64,000 nucleotides of DNA from Gracilaria domingensis (Eukaryota > Rhodophyta > Florideophyceae > Gracilariales > Gracilariaceae): positions 90,608 to 154,607 of the forward strand of contig VCMS01000133.1 in NCBI GenBank assembly GCA_022539475.1, written 5' to 3'. Positions 11,640 through 23,649 of the stretch are shown piece by piece; the stretch's first letter is position 1, and the number at the start of each line of letters is the position of its first letter. The notes below the pieces were generated by a model, which saw nothing but the letters and a program-made list of their open reading frames with translations, did no database searches and was not told the DNA's origin. A program made the position numbers and the translations under genes.

Positions 11640-12665
11640 AAGTATGATATCCTTACCTTCGTACCTCCGAATCTACGATTTTTTCTCAACCACCGTTTCG
11701 CAACCGTACGCCTTGCCGCCGTTCACCTCCCATCTTTACATGTCGCCCACGTTCGCCTTGCACCGCTGCCTCCCACCGTCTTCCATCTTCCAACAGTTCA
11801 CTTCGACACTGTTGGCTTGGTCGCCGTCTGCCGTTCCACCATAAACGCCTCGCCGACGTTCGCCCTGTCACCGTCGGCCCCGCCGCCTTCCGCCTCGCCT
11901 ACGTCGCCTTCGCCACGACCCGCCCTGCCCCGGTCCGCCTGCTGCCGTCTACTTCGCCTCCATCGCCTTCGCAACTGTCCTCCTAATTGTCGTCCGCCTT
12001 GGCAGCGTCGGCGTCTCCGCAGTCGATCGCGCCTCCGTACCCCTTGCCACCACCTCGCCACCGTTTACGTCACCACTACCCGTCTCGTCGCTGTCCCCCT
12101 CCCGCTGTGTACCTCGCTGCACTGCGGCTTGCAGTCGTCAGCCTGCCAATATCCGCCATGCCGCCATCCATGTCGCTCCTATCCGCCTCGCCACCGTCCC
12201 CGTCTCAACGGTTTGCCCTGCTGCCTCTCGTCTCGCCGCGCTCGCCCTTGCTTTAATTTGCCTCCTTACTGTCTGAGTTAACGCGCGCCCCCTCGATCAA
12301 ATCCGCCGAGTCACTGTCTGTGTCGCCGCCCTGTGCATCTCTTCCTTCCGCCTCGCTGCCGCAGCCTCGCTACCCTGTTCCTCTGGTTATTCTATCGTGC
12401 TGCACTCCGACCTTGCTCTTCTGCGTCCTGCGGCATTCTGCCTATGTGACTTAATCGCCTACTCCCGCCTCGATATCTTCCTTTTCCACGCCGTTCTTGC
12501 CGCTCTCCGCCTTGCTGCCTTCTGTGTCTTCGCCTACGCCATCGTCACCCTCGTAGCTCTCAGCGTCACTGCTCTCCACCTTATCGCCCTCCTAGCTCCT
12601 CACTTTTCAATTCTACGTAGTTCGCCTCTGCACTATTCCTGGCCTCCACCTGTGCTTTCCGACCC
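11640..12665. repeat. CGCC-type low-complexity tract
   Basis: About 1 kb dominated by variants of CGCCTCGCC, CCGTC and CGCCTT. It reads as open frames in several registers on both strands, full of proline, serine, leucine and arginine. The composition, rather than conserved protein features, explains these open frames. A similar tract follows at 13.2-13.5 kb. The G-rich strand resembles the AGCG-rich tracts at 29.4-30.2 and 32.2-32.6 kb. Confidence 0.6.
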
Positions 12666-12828
12666 TATTTGAGCTCTCCTCGCCTCTCTCATCGATCTCC
12701 GCCTTTCTACCTCGCCACTCTTGGCACTCCTTCCCTCTCCCTTTTTGCCTTCGTCTACTTCTTGGCTCACGCTGCCCTCTCCCCAGGAGAACACTTGATT
12801 GGTGTATGTATGTTTCATGTCTGATACA

Positions 12829-13099
12829 GGAGTTCAGGTGCCTACTCTGTGCCATGTTTGGCACGACGTCGTATAAAAGTCGTATCTGCGTCGCATATGT
12901 GTCGTATGGGTGCCTGGTACATGACGGATGATGGCAGATGGAACGGAATAAACTCACGTAATTTTTTGAGATTGGCACTGTGCCTGTTGCGTGCTAATGC
13001 CATCCATAAACCAACCATCCGCACGCCATAGATACGACATAGATACGACATACATCAGTTTTTCGTCCATATGGGGCACATAGTAGACACTTGAACCCT
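12829..13099. mobile_element. Miniature inverted-repeat element, about 270 bp
   Basis: The left end TTCAGGTGCCTACTCTGTG matches the reverse complement of the right end, TTCAAGTGTCTACTATGTG, at 16 of 19 positions, and similarity continues inward through GCC and CAT. Just inside each end lie several copies of GTCGTAT or its complement ATACGAC. There is no room for a transposase. The superfamily is uncertain: no clean target duplication is visible, and hAT or Harbinger are both possible. Confidence 0.55.
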
Positions 13100-13148
13100 T
13101 TTGTGAGGCACAGATATTCCGTATACCACCCAAATGATTACCAGGGCG

Positions 13149-13196
13149 TGAGAACGACGAGGTTGGAAGGAGCTCCTTCCAACCTCGTCGTTCTCA
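13149..13196. repeat. 48-bp perfect palindrome
   Basis: The two 24-bp halves (starting TGAGAACGACGAGG and centred on AGCT at 13171-13174) are exact reverse complements with no loop. It lies 50 bp beyond the miniature element and at the start of a second CGCC-rich tract. Confidence 0.9.
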
Positions 13197-13199
13197 ACG

Positions 13200-13520
13200 A
13201 TCTTGCCTCGCTCCATATTGCCGCCATTTTGCTCTGGCGCCCTCGCTTCCGTACACTTCTCCCCCCCCTGGTACTGTTCTCCATTCTCTGTCCTGCTTCC
13301 TTCTCTCCCAGCGTCTCCGCGCCCTGCCTAGCCGCATTCGCCCACGTCCGCCACGCCTCCCTCGCGTCCCTGCGACTCTCTTCCTCCCTGCGGTTGTCGA
13401 GTATGGATTTAACTCCCTCGCGCATCAGTGGCGCTTCACACTCGCGGCACTCCGCCTGGCGAGCGGCGCTGACAGTGCGACCGCCGCGCACCCATTGCCT
13501 GCACCACTTCTCTTGACTAG
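13200..13520. repeat. Second C-rich low-complexity tract
   Basis: Composition and motif usage (CGCC, CCTCGC, TCCC) match the tract at 11.6-12.7 kb. Open frames of 117-141 codons exist on both strands but are serine/arginine/proline strings without recognisable features, so I do not call a gene. Confidence 0.45.
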
Positions 13521-13954
13521 GGTATAGAACAACGACTATTGGAAGCCATAGGAGAGAAAACTTGGAAAAGCCGACAACGCGGGGTTTGGCATTGATGGCG
13601 AGTGCAAATTGAGGCGAAGCGCAACAGAAAAGGTGGGTAGCAGTGCAGGCGGCTGTTTTGCAACCATCAATTAAGGATTTAAGAGAAGAAATAGTGCTCT
13701 AGATTTTATTTTGCGAGACAACCGCAATTTCGTGCGGGGTGCCTCTGGGAAAATCGTTGAGCTCCGTGAATTCAACTGAATAGATTACATGGCGCAACGG
13801 TTACTTCACGGAAGTACCATACTTTCTCTTTTGGAGAGCATTCATTAATAAGAGGTACTTGAGATCTCCTTTTATTGTAAATTGGATGGCTTTCTTCAAG
13901 ATTTTCTGATCTTATATACTTCTCTCCATCAGAAACTTCTTCAGAATCGATCTA

Positions 13955-14260
13955 CTTCTCCCGCTCGATATCTTCCCGTTCCAAGGTTGAGCGAAAGAGA
14001 ACCATTTTGTCATCAAGAGCTTTACACCGTTCGATGACGCTTTCCCGTTCAGAGGTACTCATGGCAAAGCAGTGGACGATATGATGCGCTTGCTTGCTTT
14101 CGTGATCGGTGTAAAGAACTCCGAGACAGTACTTGCACTAAAAACGTTGAATGTCATGAGCATTGTTCGGTAGTCGACTCCAATAAGATCTCCAGGAAGC
14201 AGGGTGGTTGCTTCTTTTACGGCGACTACTCAAATTATTCGTTGAACTGGGTATTGATGA
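13955..14260 (-). pseudogene. Remnant with a CxxC...HxxxHC zinc-binding-like pattern
   Basis: On the minus strand, one frame at about 14140-13955 reads CKYCLGVLYTDHESKQ, then HHIVHCFAMSTSERE, and a charged helix ending EREDIEREK. Cysteine and histidine spacing resembles a zinc-binding module. An upstream segment in another frame reads ATTLLPGDLIGVDYRTM. A TTTTTAG just before the CKYC part could be a 3' splice site. I cannot name the family; it may be a small-exon gene or a decayed transposase. Confidence 0.3.
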
Positions 14261-14791
14261 AGTAGGGTTTGCGTGTAATGTGGGTTGCAGTGGCTGTTAA
14301 TGAGTTGTATTTTGAGAAACAAAGTGCAGGGCATTTTTGTTTGTGATTGTCATGGAAATTGGTTCATGTTGGTCACTGCCTAAATGGGTTTCTTGATCCA
14401 AGCCAGTCCAATTTGTTGTGTTTGGGTTTCACAGTATGTCATTGGTTTTTGATGGATATGTTATACGCTCTTACGAGAGGTCTTCGGCTATACAAAGCGC
14501 TTCAGATTTCGGTGTTAAAAACTGGAAATATGGGAGTAACAAGACGTATAGAAAGGGATACTGCTTTTGATGGAACCGAGAAGGGTAATCCTGGTCACGG
14601 AGATCGGCGAACTGTTTGAAGTTTGCACTATTCAAGTTGGCAGCAAAAATTTGGATACAATTTGCCTAAAATGCAATTTTCACTTCCATTGAAAGTAAGT
14701 TACGAACGTCGTTCTTGAGGAGAGTATACTAGTTTTATTCTCTTTTTGATAGACCCACGCATTACAGACAAAGACCACTGACCAGCAGGGC

Positions 14792-14843
14792 TTTTTCGTT
14801 TCGGATTCGGACGACCAAAATCCTAAAAATCCGAAATGAAAAA
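14792..14843. repeat. AT-rich stem-loop, possible hAT terminus
   Basis: TTTTTCGTTTCGGATT (14792-14807) pairs with AATCCGAAATGAAAAA (14828-14843), 15 of 16 positions. It is preceded by CAGGGC at 14787-14792, the usual first bases of hAT transposon ends. This could be the left end of the hAT-like element whose transposase lies beyond the gypsy insertion at 27.2-29.3 kb. No matching right end was found. Confidence 0.35.
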
Positions 14844-15079
14844 ACCAAAAAAGTCCGAAAAGAAGGCTGTAAGCCTCAGCAAATCTTACAGCTTTGGACC
14901 CAAATCTTAGCGAAACAGGGTGCCAAATCGAAGAATTTACAACTTCTTTTCATACACAAGTCCAAACCGTAAAGCCTCAAGGCTTGACACCCCACACTGT
15001 GGGCACAAACTTCAAACACTTTGTCTCGAACATTCCATTCCTTCCGACATCTTCCATTCCTTTCACACTAATATGCGTC

Positions 15080-16063
15080 TGTAGAGCAAAACGTGCTCGC
15101 CCGGTACACCGGGAAGGTTTTCATAGACCCCTGGTAAGGATGATTCCGGGTACTCGGAAGGTATGAGTATTGGCCCACGGATGGGATACTTTTTGGCAAT
15201 ATTGAGGTATGGCACCCTGAGGGGTCGGCCGTGACGTGGCGCAGATGAGTATTGGTCAGTATCGCGTGTACGAGTGTGTATGAATGGGTGTGGTCACACA
15301 TGTCTTTTTATGATTGTCGGATACTTTACTGGCCGCTGCCGCGGGTTGTCACGTGCACCACGTGTATGGACCTGCTTAGGTGTGCACTAGATTATTTAAT
15401 TTAGTTTAACTAATTTATCGGTTACGATATAAGAGGTGACCTCCCGGTCACCTCCTCCTTCAGTAAAGGGTAACCGAGTTCGGCTCTGAACCAAGTTCGC
15501 CTGCGCGAAGTGTACAACTCCCTCAGGAGGGTCACCTCGTTCCGTACGGGTTGGATTCATCCCTCGGGATCACTCAGGCAATACTGATCATTGTGACCTT
15601 GCCTTCGGGCTTATTTATTCCGTGTCTTCGTACTTTCTGTTTCTTTTACTGTGCAGTTGTACTGCTTTCACCACAATTGGTAGCGTTTCCGTCTCTGTAT
15701 AGAGTTGTGCCGCGTGGACTTAATACACATCGTCGTCTCCGGGCGCCAGGTCTGTTGCCGCTTGCCGCACGTCCCGCCGCGGATTCCTCTCTTTCCCTTC
15801 TTTGTTTCCCCTTCTTTTCCCCTCTTACCTAGGGCGCACAGCGCTCTACGGTACCTTTCTTCTCAACCATTCCGTCACTTCTCGCCGGATTCTTGGATCA
15901 GGCCCATTCACCCCTCAATCTCCGTAGGTATATCCCGTACCACGGGCGGTCTTACAACCGCACTATCCGTGTTCGGAGGGCTCACCACTGAGTTCACCTC
16001 GTCTAGAGGGCAAGGACTCGAACGCCTTGAGAGACGATCCCATCGCTGGTGTTTTGCTCTACA
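15080..16063 (+). repeat. 5' LTR of the gypsy element
   Basis: 984 bp, beginning TGTAGAGC and ending GCTCTACA, an 8-bp perfect terminal inverted repeat. A GATATAAG box at about 15426-15433 is followed immediately by a perfect stem-loop (GAGGTGACC 15433-15441, GGTCACCTC 15446-15454). The U5-like part downstream is CT-rich. Confidence 0.93.
15426..15454 (+). promoter_or_regulatory. LTR TATA box with adjoining stem-loop
   Basis: GATATAAG is followed by a 9-bp perfect stem with a 4-nt loop. The 3' LTR has the same arrangement near 26511-26540. The position fits the start of LTR transcription, so the stem-loop may lie at or near the RNA 5' end. That is inference. Confidence 0.5.
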
Positions 16064-16280
16064 AGCGGTCTCCCGACCTAGAACGGGTTGGATTCTTTCT
16101 TTCGTTCTCGTTCTTGTCGAGAAGTCTCACGATTAGTGATTAATTGGTTTCTGGGAAGCTACTGTGGAGCAGTGGACTCTCTAGAGTGTTTTATTTGTTG
16201 TTTGTTACTTACTCTTTGGAGTATCGACACCTTTCGTTGTCAATTTGATCTTACCGCAGTTCGGTACACCGTGGCCCGGT

Positions 16281-18377
16281 ATGGCGCCACCTGCTCCGAA
16301 CTCTCGAAACCGTGTGGCCAGAGATGCTGGTGTGCCTCCGCCTAGGCCTCGGCGTACTGGCGCCTCCGTACCTGCAAGGTCGCCTGACAATGAACAGGTC
16401 CCGGAACCCCGGAGAGCTTCGTCAGTCACGTCAGGTCCGATGGCCGCTTCTACGGCAAGAGCTCCGCCCGTTACGGGTACTCCGGCCACGGAGAGACCAG
16501 AAGATGTGGTTGAAACCCCTGGATGCTCGTACCTCGAGGCTCAATTGCGTGTCAGTCAGCTCGCGCAAAACTCGTTGTTCGAGGATCTGCAGTATCTCAG
16601 ACGGAAGCTTGACCAAGCTGAAATCGGAGATCCGACCAATGACATTCGTGTCTTAAGTCAAGACGTGAATTCCATTTTGGAAAGTCTGGGTGCACCAGCC
16701 GCTTTTGTCCAAGCTTACCATTCCTCTATTCAGGAGCATCGAACTGAAATCGATCGCCTAACCACTCGGTTGTCTACTATCGAAGAGATCATCCGGATGG
16801 ATAACGCATCTGATGCAAAGAATGCTAAGGAAGAAGCTTCTAAGCCCTCGGCACGCCAGTCTCCGTATCACGGAAATCGAAGATCCAAAAGGGAACTCCG
16901 TTACGACTCGGATTCGTCTAGTTCCAATTCTAGCGTCCGCTCTGCGAAATCTACGTCATCCAGTTCTTCGGACAGTGAGGACGACCGAGAACGGTATGGG
17001 AGTAGATCCCGCGGGACGAAGTCGAAGGCGACATATGCCACTCAAGGAGTGATTCGCTCTCGCGAGAAAGGTAGACGTGATCTTGGACTCAAGGAGTTGA
17101 AACCAACGAATCTCCTCTACAGAAAGCTGTTATCGTATCGTTATTACCGATTGGACGATTCATCGTCAAGTCGCACCTCGCGAAGCACCGGTAAGGTGAA
17201 GGACCACATCAGAAGACTGAATATCATCTTTACGAAGAAATGCGATGGCGAAGATTCAATTCTGGTACTGGAATTCCTTGCCCGCTTTGTGCAGGAAGCC
17301 GACATTCTCGGTATAAACGAGGCGCAAGCGTTTCTCGCTTTACCCAATTTTCTGTCAGGGATGGCTGAAGATCAGTTTAACTCGGTTCAAGGGTCGTCCC
17401 GTGCATCTGAGGGAGGTGTCAGTTGTCGGCCGGAAGCCGTTCAATACCTCCTGAGGTCCTATGCAACAGGAAGCGCGATTCACAACGTGACGCTCGCTCT
17501 GCGAGATACTAAACAGAAAACTGAAGAGACCGAAACGGTTTACACAACTCGGTTGAACAAAGCGTTTCATCGCTGTGGAAATGTGTACTCCGCTCAGGAG
17601 AGATGCACGATGTTCGTGGATGGGTTGGACCCTTCTATCAAGGCTTTGGTGGCGCGATATCGCGAAGAGAAACGTAGGATTACGTATCTGGAATTGGTCC
17701 AGTACGCCCAGGATGAAGGCGAGGTCCTCCGTGCTCGGCGCTGGCCGAAACCCCGTCGCTCAAGGGCGTTGCTCGTCAACCAGTCATCTCCATCCCTTTC
17801 CTTGGAACCTGGAAACTCCGTGAACCCGGATCTGGATAACGTCCACTTCGTTGGAAGTGCTCCCGATTCGTACGGGTCTTCTGACATTCCGTCGTCGTCG
17901 ACTCCGATCTCGGAAGGTGACCCCGCACTCTACATGGGAGGAACACGGGTACAGGCCGCTCCACTCGCTTACGCGACCAACGGCAGCCTTTTCTCACTCC
18001 CAGGATGGGTGAATGCGCAACCGCAACGACGGCCAGATGGTAATCGATCTTTCGATAAGTCGGTGACGACCATCTGTCATATTTGTTACCGACCCGGTCA
18101 TATTACACCTGTGTGCATGTTGCTCGCTCGGGAGTTACAGAAAAGTATCGGGTGGTATGAATCCTTGTCACCAGCTGACCGTGCTCGTGTTCCGAGTAAG
18201 AATTATGAAGAGCAAAGGGCCAAGTTTGGCAATCCTGTTACAGGACAGAACGTTCGAACTGAGCAACCTCGGAACCAGGCTGAACAGGTAACTGTGACCA
18301 ACCCCGAACCCGGGAATTCTGTTTCCCACTCTGAGCAGAGTTTGCCGTCGCCGGCCAACCCCGCCCAGAAAAACTAA
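16281..18377 (+). CDS. gag: Gag polyprotein of the gypsy element
   Basis: Starting at ATG 16281 the frame encodes 698 residues. An N-terminal proline/arginine-rich part is followed by a coiled-coil-like segment near residues 95-190, a serine/acidic linker with SSSSDSEDD, a helical capsid-like core at about 290-450 (FLARFVQEADILG, VQYLLRSYATGS), and one CCHC zinc knuckle (CHICYRPGHITPVC) near residue 600. The zinc knuckle and position after the 5' LTR identify it as Gag. The same core is recognisable in the old fossil at 6.4-6.8 kb. Confidence 0.85.
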   Translation: MAPPAPNSRNRVARDAGVPPPRPRRTGASVPARSPDNEQVPEPRRASSVTSGPMAASTARAPPVTGTPATERPEDVVETPGCSYLEAQLRVSQLAQNSLFEDLQYLRRKLDQAEIGDPTNDIRVLSQDVNSILESLGAPAAFVQAYHSSIQEHRTEIDRLTTRLSTIEEIIRMDNASDAKNAKEEASKPSARQSPYHGNRRSKRELRYDSDSSSSNSSVRSAKSTSSSSSDSEDDRERYGSRSRGTKSKATYATQGVIRSREKGRRDLGLKELKPTNLLYRKLLSYRYYRLDDSSSSRTSRSTGKVKDHIRRLNIIFTKKCDGEDSILVLEFLARFVQEADILGINEAQAFLALPNFLSGMAEDQFNSVQGSSRASEGGVSCRPEAVQYLLRSYATGSAIHNVTLALRDTKQKTEETETVYTTRLNKAFHRCGNVYSAQERCTMFVDGLDPSIKALVARYREEKRRITYLELVQYAQDEGEVLRARRWPKPRRSRALLVNQSSPSLSLEPGNSVNPDLDNVHFVGSAPDSYGSSDIPSSSTPISEGDPALYMGGTRVQAAPLAYATNGSLFSLPGWVNAQPQRRPDGNRSFDKSVTTICHICYRPGHITPVCMLLARELQKSIGWYESLSPADRARVPSKNYEEQRAKFGNPVTGQNVRTEQPRNQAEQVTVTNPEPGNSVSHSEQSLPSPANPAQKN

Positions 18378-18507
18378 ACTTCGGAGTTCCCCCTGCGGGG
18401 GCGTGTCTCCTGAGCCGAAGTTGGAGACGCCCGAGGCGCCGCCGCTTCGCTCTCAGGTCACTTTCCTTTAGAGGAAGATCCTTACGAAGAAGATGGCTTA
18501 ATCTGAC

Positions 18508-21500
18508 GTGGACTCAGAGCTTTTAACGGTTCTCCGTCGTCCGTGGGTACGGTCCCGAAATTTTCCTGACCCGGATAGAGTTCTTGTGATGGACAAGAGG
18601 AATTATAAGGTTTACGCCGACCTCGGCTTGTCACACCAGTTTATGGTTCGTCAACTGTCTGTGTTGCACACGGGCGCTGCGCCCATTCTCATTCACTCTT
18701 CGTTAGTGCCCCCGGCACTTCGAAAATTCGTTCGCTATGGTCCAGTCTTGGATATCGCTGACGCGAACAATAACCCGTTGCACACGGTTGGTTACTTAAC
18801 TCTCACAGTGAGACTTGGCACCTACGTGGTGAAACTTGAATTTGTTGTCTGCGATTCACTCGCTGCACCGGTTATACTCGGTTGTGATTTCTGCGACCGC
18901 TTTGTCGAAGCGATGCGTCCAAGGGCGAAAACCGTGGAAATGGAAGACGTTACAACCATTCCGATTGTTCGGAAGCAGTTGAGGCGCGCAATTCGGAAGC
19001 GCGTTCCATTACCTGTGCGCCAGGAGGTTCCAAACGTAGATCCGAAATGAACAAAGCTTCGCAAAGCGAAATCCGTTTCAGTCCCGCCAGAATCCCAGGT
19101 GTGGGTGCAGTGCGTCTCCAAACAACATGGAATTCGACTAGTTCAACCGTCTTCATCGTTATACGATCAGGGACAGCTCACTTTAGGTAATGGTGTTGTT
19201 TCTATCGAGCCCGATCAACCTTTCAAGGTACTGGTTGCCAACTTTGGCAAAACCACTCAGTGGCTAGTCAAACACCAGGTACTGGGTTCGGTCCTGCCGC
19301 ATCCGAAGGCGCTCGTACAGACGAGAATCTCAACGTCCGAGGTTCTCGGTGTGCCTGAAGCTAAGGAGGGGGAGGTGCGTCCTGGAAACTCCGTTTTGTC
19401 GGATTCCTCCAGAAATGGAAACTCCGCCGTACCGGAAGCAGTTGCTGCCGAAGAGGTGAATCTAGTTAGTTCGGGCCACGAACGACCGTTCATTCCGGTT
19501 AAATCAGCGGTACCCCCTGGCACAGAACAGACGAATCCTGTTGAGGAATTAGAGAAGTTGAATCTGGACCATGTCCCAGCGTCTCATCGCGAGAAGTTGC
19601 GAGACATGCTCAGAGAATTTACTCCCATGTGGGACGGTTCCCTTGGAACAATTGGCATTACGGAGCACCGTATTGGTCTGCTCCGAGATACTCGCCCAAT
19701 TGCGCAACACCCGTATCGGGCAGGCCCGAAAGCGCGGGAAGAAGAAAAGTCTCAAGTCGAGAAGATGCTACGTGCCGACGTAATTGAGCCAGCTCAGTCG
19801 TCATGGGCATCGCCCGTTGTACTTGTTCCGAAGTCGGATGGATCGTGGCGTTCTTGTATCGATTACAGGCGACTCAACGCCGTTACCGTCAAAGACTTGT
19901 ATCCAATTTCACGGATGGATAAGTACATCGACTCTCTGGGAAGCGCCAGAGTATTTACCGCCCTTGACGCCAATTGGGGTTACTGGCAGGTTCCAATTCG
20001 AAAGAAAGATCGCGACAAGACGGCGTTTGTATGTCACCAAGGACTGTACCGTTTCAAACGGATGCCCTTCGTGCTAACGAATGCTCCCGCTACGTTTCAG
20101 CGCGCGATTGACATTCTGTTGGCCAGATTCAAGTGAAAGACTTGTCTTGTGTACTTGGACGACATTGTCGTATTTTCCAACAGTATGGATGAACATATGC
20201 CCCATGTGAGGGAAGTGATGCAGGTTCTGCGTGACGCAGGTGTTACCTTGAAGCTCAAGAAATGCGAATTCTTTACCGACTCGGTGAAATACCTGGGCCA
20301 CATTATCCGCCCAGGGCAGCTCTGGGTCGACGAGGTAAGGGTGAAGTCGCTGAAAGAAGCGAAACATCCGACAACTCAAAGGGAACTCCGATCATTTCTC
20401 GGTTTGTGTCATGTCTACCGTCGCTTCGTCCCGAATTTCGCTGATACTGCAGCTTCTCTCAACTCTCTCCTCAGGAAAGGAACAGCCAGTTAAACTGGAA
20501 CCATTCGGCGATGCGGAAGCATCCGCCTTTTCGTCGTTAATCGACGCTGTTACGTCTCCGCCGATTTTGGCGTTGCCCACTCCAGGCATTTCATATGAAG
20601 TTGATACTGATTCCAGTGACCACCAAGTAGGGTGTGCACTGTTTCATGTCTCGAAGGAAGGCGAGCGACGTCCAGTTGGATACTGGTCTCGTCCATTGAA
20701 CGTGCATGAGCGTAATTACTCAGTCTCTGAGAAAGAGTGTCTCGCCGTCGTTTGGGCGCTGTCTATCTTAAGACGCTATCTCATGGGAACCCATTTTCAG
20801 GTACATACCGATCATTCGGCTCTCTGCTGGCTTATGGAGATCTCCAAGCCGTCGTGTCGCCTTATGCGTTGGCGTCTCCGTCTATCGGAATTTGATTTTG
20901 ATGCATGGAACAAACGGGGCACCCTGAATATGCAGGCTGATGCGCTTTCCCGCTTAGAAACGTCTGGTGAAGCAAAGCCTGTCGACGACGACGACATACC
21001 ATGCTTCTTTGTGGAAGACTGGGGGGAAGACTCCGAAATTATGGATGACGCCTGTGACGATATTCTCACCGCAGAAACGGCCGAGCCAGCGCCTGGCTCA
21101 TTTGAACCCATTACCGCTGAAGAGATAATACGTGTACAACACAGGGATCCTTTCTGTACTCAGATAAGGGCCCGACTCAACGGGGGATTCAAGATACCCT
21201 TTCTAACCAACGATCAGGGATTCCTTGTTAGGATTGTTGGGCCACGTCCTCAAATTGTGGTTCCACACTTCCTACAATGGAGGGTTCTCCATTTATCCCA
21301 CTATGCCAAAATTGTGGGACACCCTGGTGGCAGGAAGTTGTATCTAACTCTCCGAAGAGACTTTTATTGGACAGCTATGGCATTCGAGTGCTACGCAGTA
21401 CGCCGTTCATGCACGGAATGCGCCAAGAACAACGTCAAACTCCGACGAAATTCGAAGTCGATGACGCTGTTGCCAGCCCGGGCTCCTTTAGAGTTCGTCG

Positions 21501-22396
21501 CTATCGACATTCTGGGCGAATTAATTCGAACCGCACGCGGTCACAGGTACCTCCTGGTTATCACGGAAAGGTTTTCGAAGTTAATGCGAACGGTTCCGTT
21601 GAAGCGGATCACTGCAGCAGCAGTTGCACAAGCATTTGTGACGCATTGGGTCTTCACTTACGGGCCACCCGTTAATCTGCTTTCAGACAATGGCTCGCAG
21701 TTTGCGTCAAAGTTCTTTATGGACGTATGCCGTATCTTGGATGTCAAGAATTTGTTTACAGCAACCTATCATCCCCAGTGTAATGGGCAGTTACAACGAT
21801 TTAATCGTACAATGCTTAACGCATTACGATCCTATGTTGTGGATCACCCAAAGGATAGGGAATTGTACACCAATGCTATTACGTACGCGTAAAACACCCA
21901 GGTGCATCGGGTAACGAAGCTTTCGCCGTTTGAAGTCGTTCTTTCGAAGATACCGCCACCGGTAGCAATCGAATCACAACCGACGCTAGCGTCTTTCCCG
22001 TCACCACGGATGTACAAGGACACCTGTAAAATTTGGTTAGCCAAGATGGTACCGGTAGCCCGGAAGGCCATGGAAGAGGCACAGCTTACGTACAAGCGTA
22101 ATTTCGATCGCCGAATTCGGGGTACACCAGTGGTGGTAGAGCCCAACAGCTTTGTGTTCCTTCGGAAGGAGTATTACAATCCTGACAAGGAAAAGAGACA
22201 TAAGCCCTCCCCCATCGCTGATGGACCATATCGCGTCATTTCCGTCCATCCGGATACCGCCGTACTCGACATTGACGGACGTCATGAACGAATCTCGCGT
22301 GGCTGCGTTGTGCCCGCCCGGACGCCACCCACCGCAACCGGGCCCACATCAACCAATACCCAATCAGGGGATCCTCAACAGGAGGCAGAAACGTGA
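18508..22396 (+). pseudogene. pol: Pol region of the gypsy element (protease, RT, RNase H, integrase)
   Basis: Domain order is that of Ty3/gypsy. A protease-like segment with LHTGAAPILIHSS lies near 18.66-18.71 kb. Reverse transcriptase covers about 19.7-20.4 kb (VLVPKSDGSWRSCIDYRRLN; YLDDIVVFS as catalytic box). RNase H is near 20.6-20.95 kb (GYWSRPLN, YSVSEKECLAVVWA, TDHSALCWL). The integrase zinc-binding segment is near 21.3-21.45 kb (HLSHYAKIVGHPGG, CTECAKNN), followed by the catalytic core (AIDILGE, LLSDNGSQFASKFF, HPQCNGQ). Catalytic boxes are mostly visible but the region is not intact; a few interruptions are present. Confidence 0.85.
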
Positions 22397-22570
22397 ACAG
22401 CCGCTACAATACCGTCGCGCCCGGCCATTCTTCCGCACCCGGATCGAGGATTAATTGATCTACCTACAGTAGGTACTTCTGACCATAGAACTGAACTTCC
22501 TACTACTTGGACGAATTCCAACCACTCTGCACGAGTTTTTACAAGAGTAACCCCTCCACTCCATCTTCTG

Positions 22571-22933
22571 ATGGAGCCCGTGGCGCCACCTAAGGAGGAG
22601 GAGGATACTGCAGCTGCTGCGAATGCCACTGACGCTCCGGTGTCGCCCGGTTCCCCAACCACGGGAAATGTGATCCACACTGTCAATCCAGTCGCTCCCG
22701 TGGGAGAATCTAGTGGCACAGTTTCCTTGTCGCACCCCAATCGTCAGGACTTCGCGGTATCGGTCTCCGTTACCACGGAACGTGCAGGCGAGAGGCGTGA
22801 CGCTGCCGCAAAAGCAGCTACCCACTCTGGGACCTCTAACCGCTTGAACTCGCGTATCCGCGCTGAGAAGCACAGCCGAACTGTGAAAACGGTTTCCGCT
22901 GATCCGGACCAGCCGCTGCACGCGGAAGAGTAG
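22571..22933 (+). other. Low-complexity open stretch between integrase and chromodomain
   Basis: About 120 codons rich in alanine, threonine, valine and proline, lying inside the gypsy element. It resembles a spacer or tether of the polyprotein rather than a folded domain. No function is assigned. Confidence 0.35.
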
Positions 22934-23649
22934 CATTGCAACCCTGAAAGGGGAAGCCTCGTGAACGAGTTGTGCTGAGTATTACCACTCATTATGGATT
23001 CCCTTGTGGGACTTTTAACGCTTTCTTGGAAGCCGACACTCTACAGTGTGAACCACATAGCGTGTGGAGACTTGGAACTCCGCTGCCACTGCAAAAAGTG
23101 CAATTTCCGTGACACGGGGCCTGACAGAACCAGGCGCGTGCCACGCGACGCTCGTTACAATGTGGAAAGCCCTAATGAGCGGTCGGCGAACTTTCGCGAA
23201 CGGATGGCCGAGCACGACACGCGCACATTTGTCGTGGTCGCCAATCTGTGGCGTAGAGCCAATCAGAGCTCTTGGCACAAGCCCAGTGGACCGTGTGAAC
23301 CGCCGCCCTGCCAAGGGAGTGCCGTACGCACCTCCGTCACCGAAACGGTTATTTCCGTGAAGACCGGGAGATCCGTCAACCAGAAGTACTACCGTTTGTC
23401 GGTCTCTCGACTCTCGTCGAATAACGTGATACCGTTGGACTCGTCTGACCAAGAGCTTTGCAACTACCTCTCTAGCTCGAAAATAGGACGCGTAGGACGC
23501 GAGTTACAGTACGTCCGCCACAGCGGAATGCGTGGAAAACCGCGGATGTAAGCCCGTCTCCAACGCTTGGAAAGCTTCACCTGCGTGATTTCAGGCAGCT
23601 ACAGAACCTCTCCAGGTGAAACTGCGTCAGCAGGAGTGGCCCATACGCC

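Noticed and set aside
11619-12281. 220-codon plus-strand open frame
   Set aside because: Lies wholly in CGCC low-complexity DNA; no domain or stable composition beyond the repeat word.
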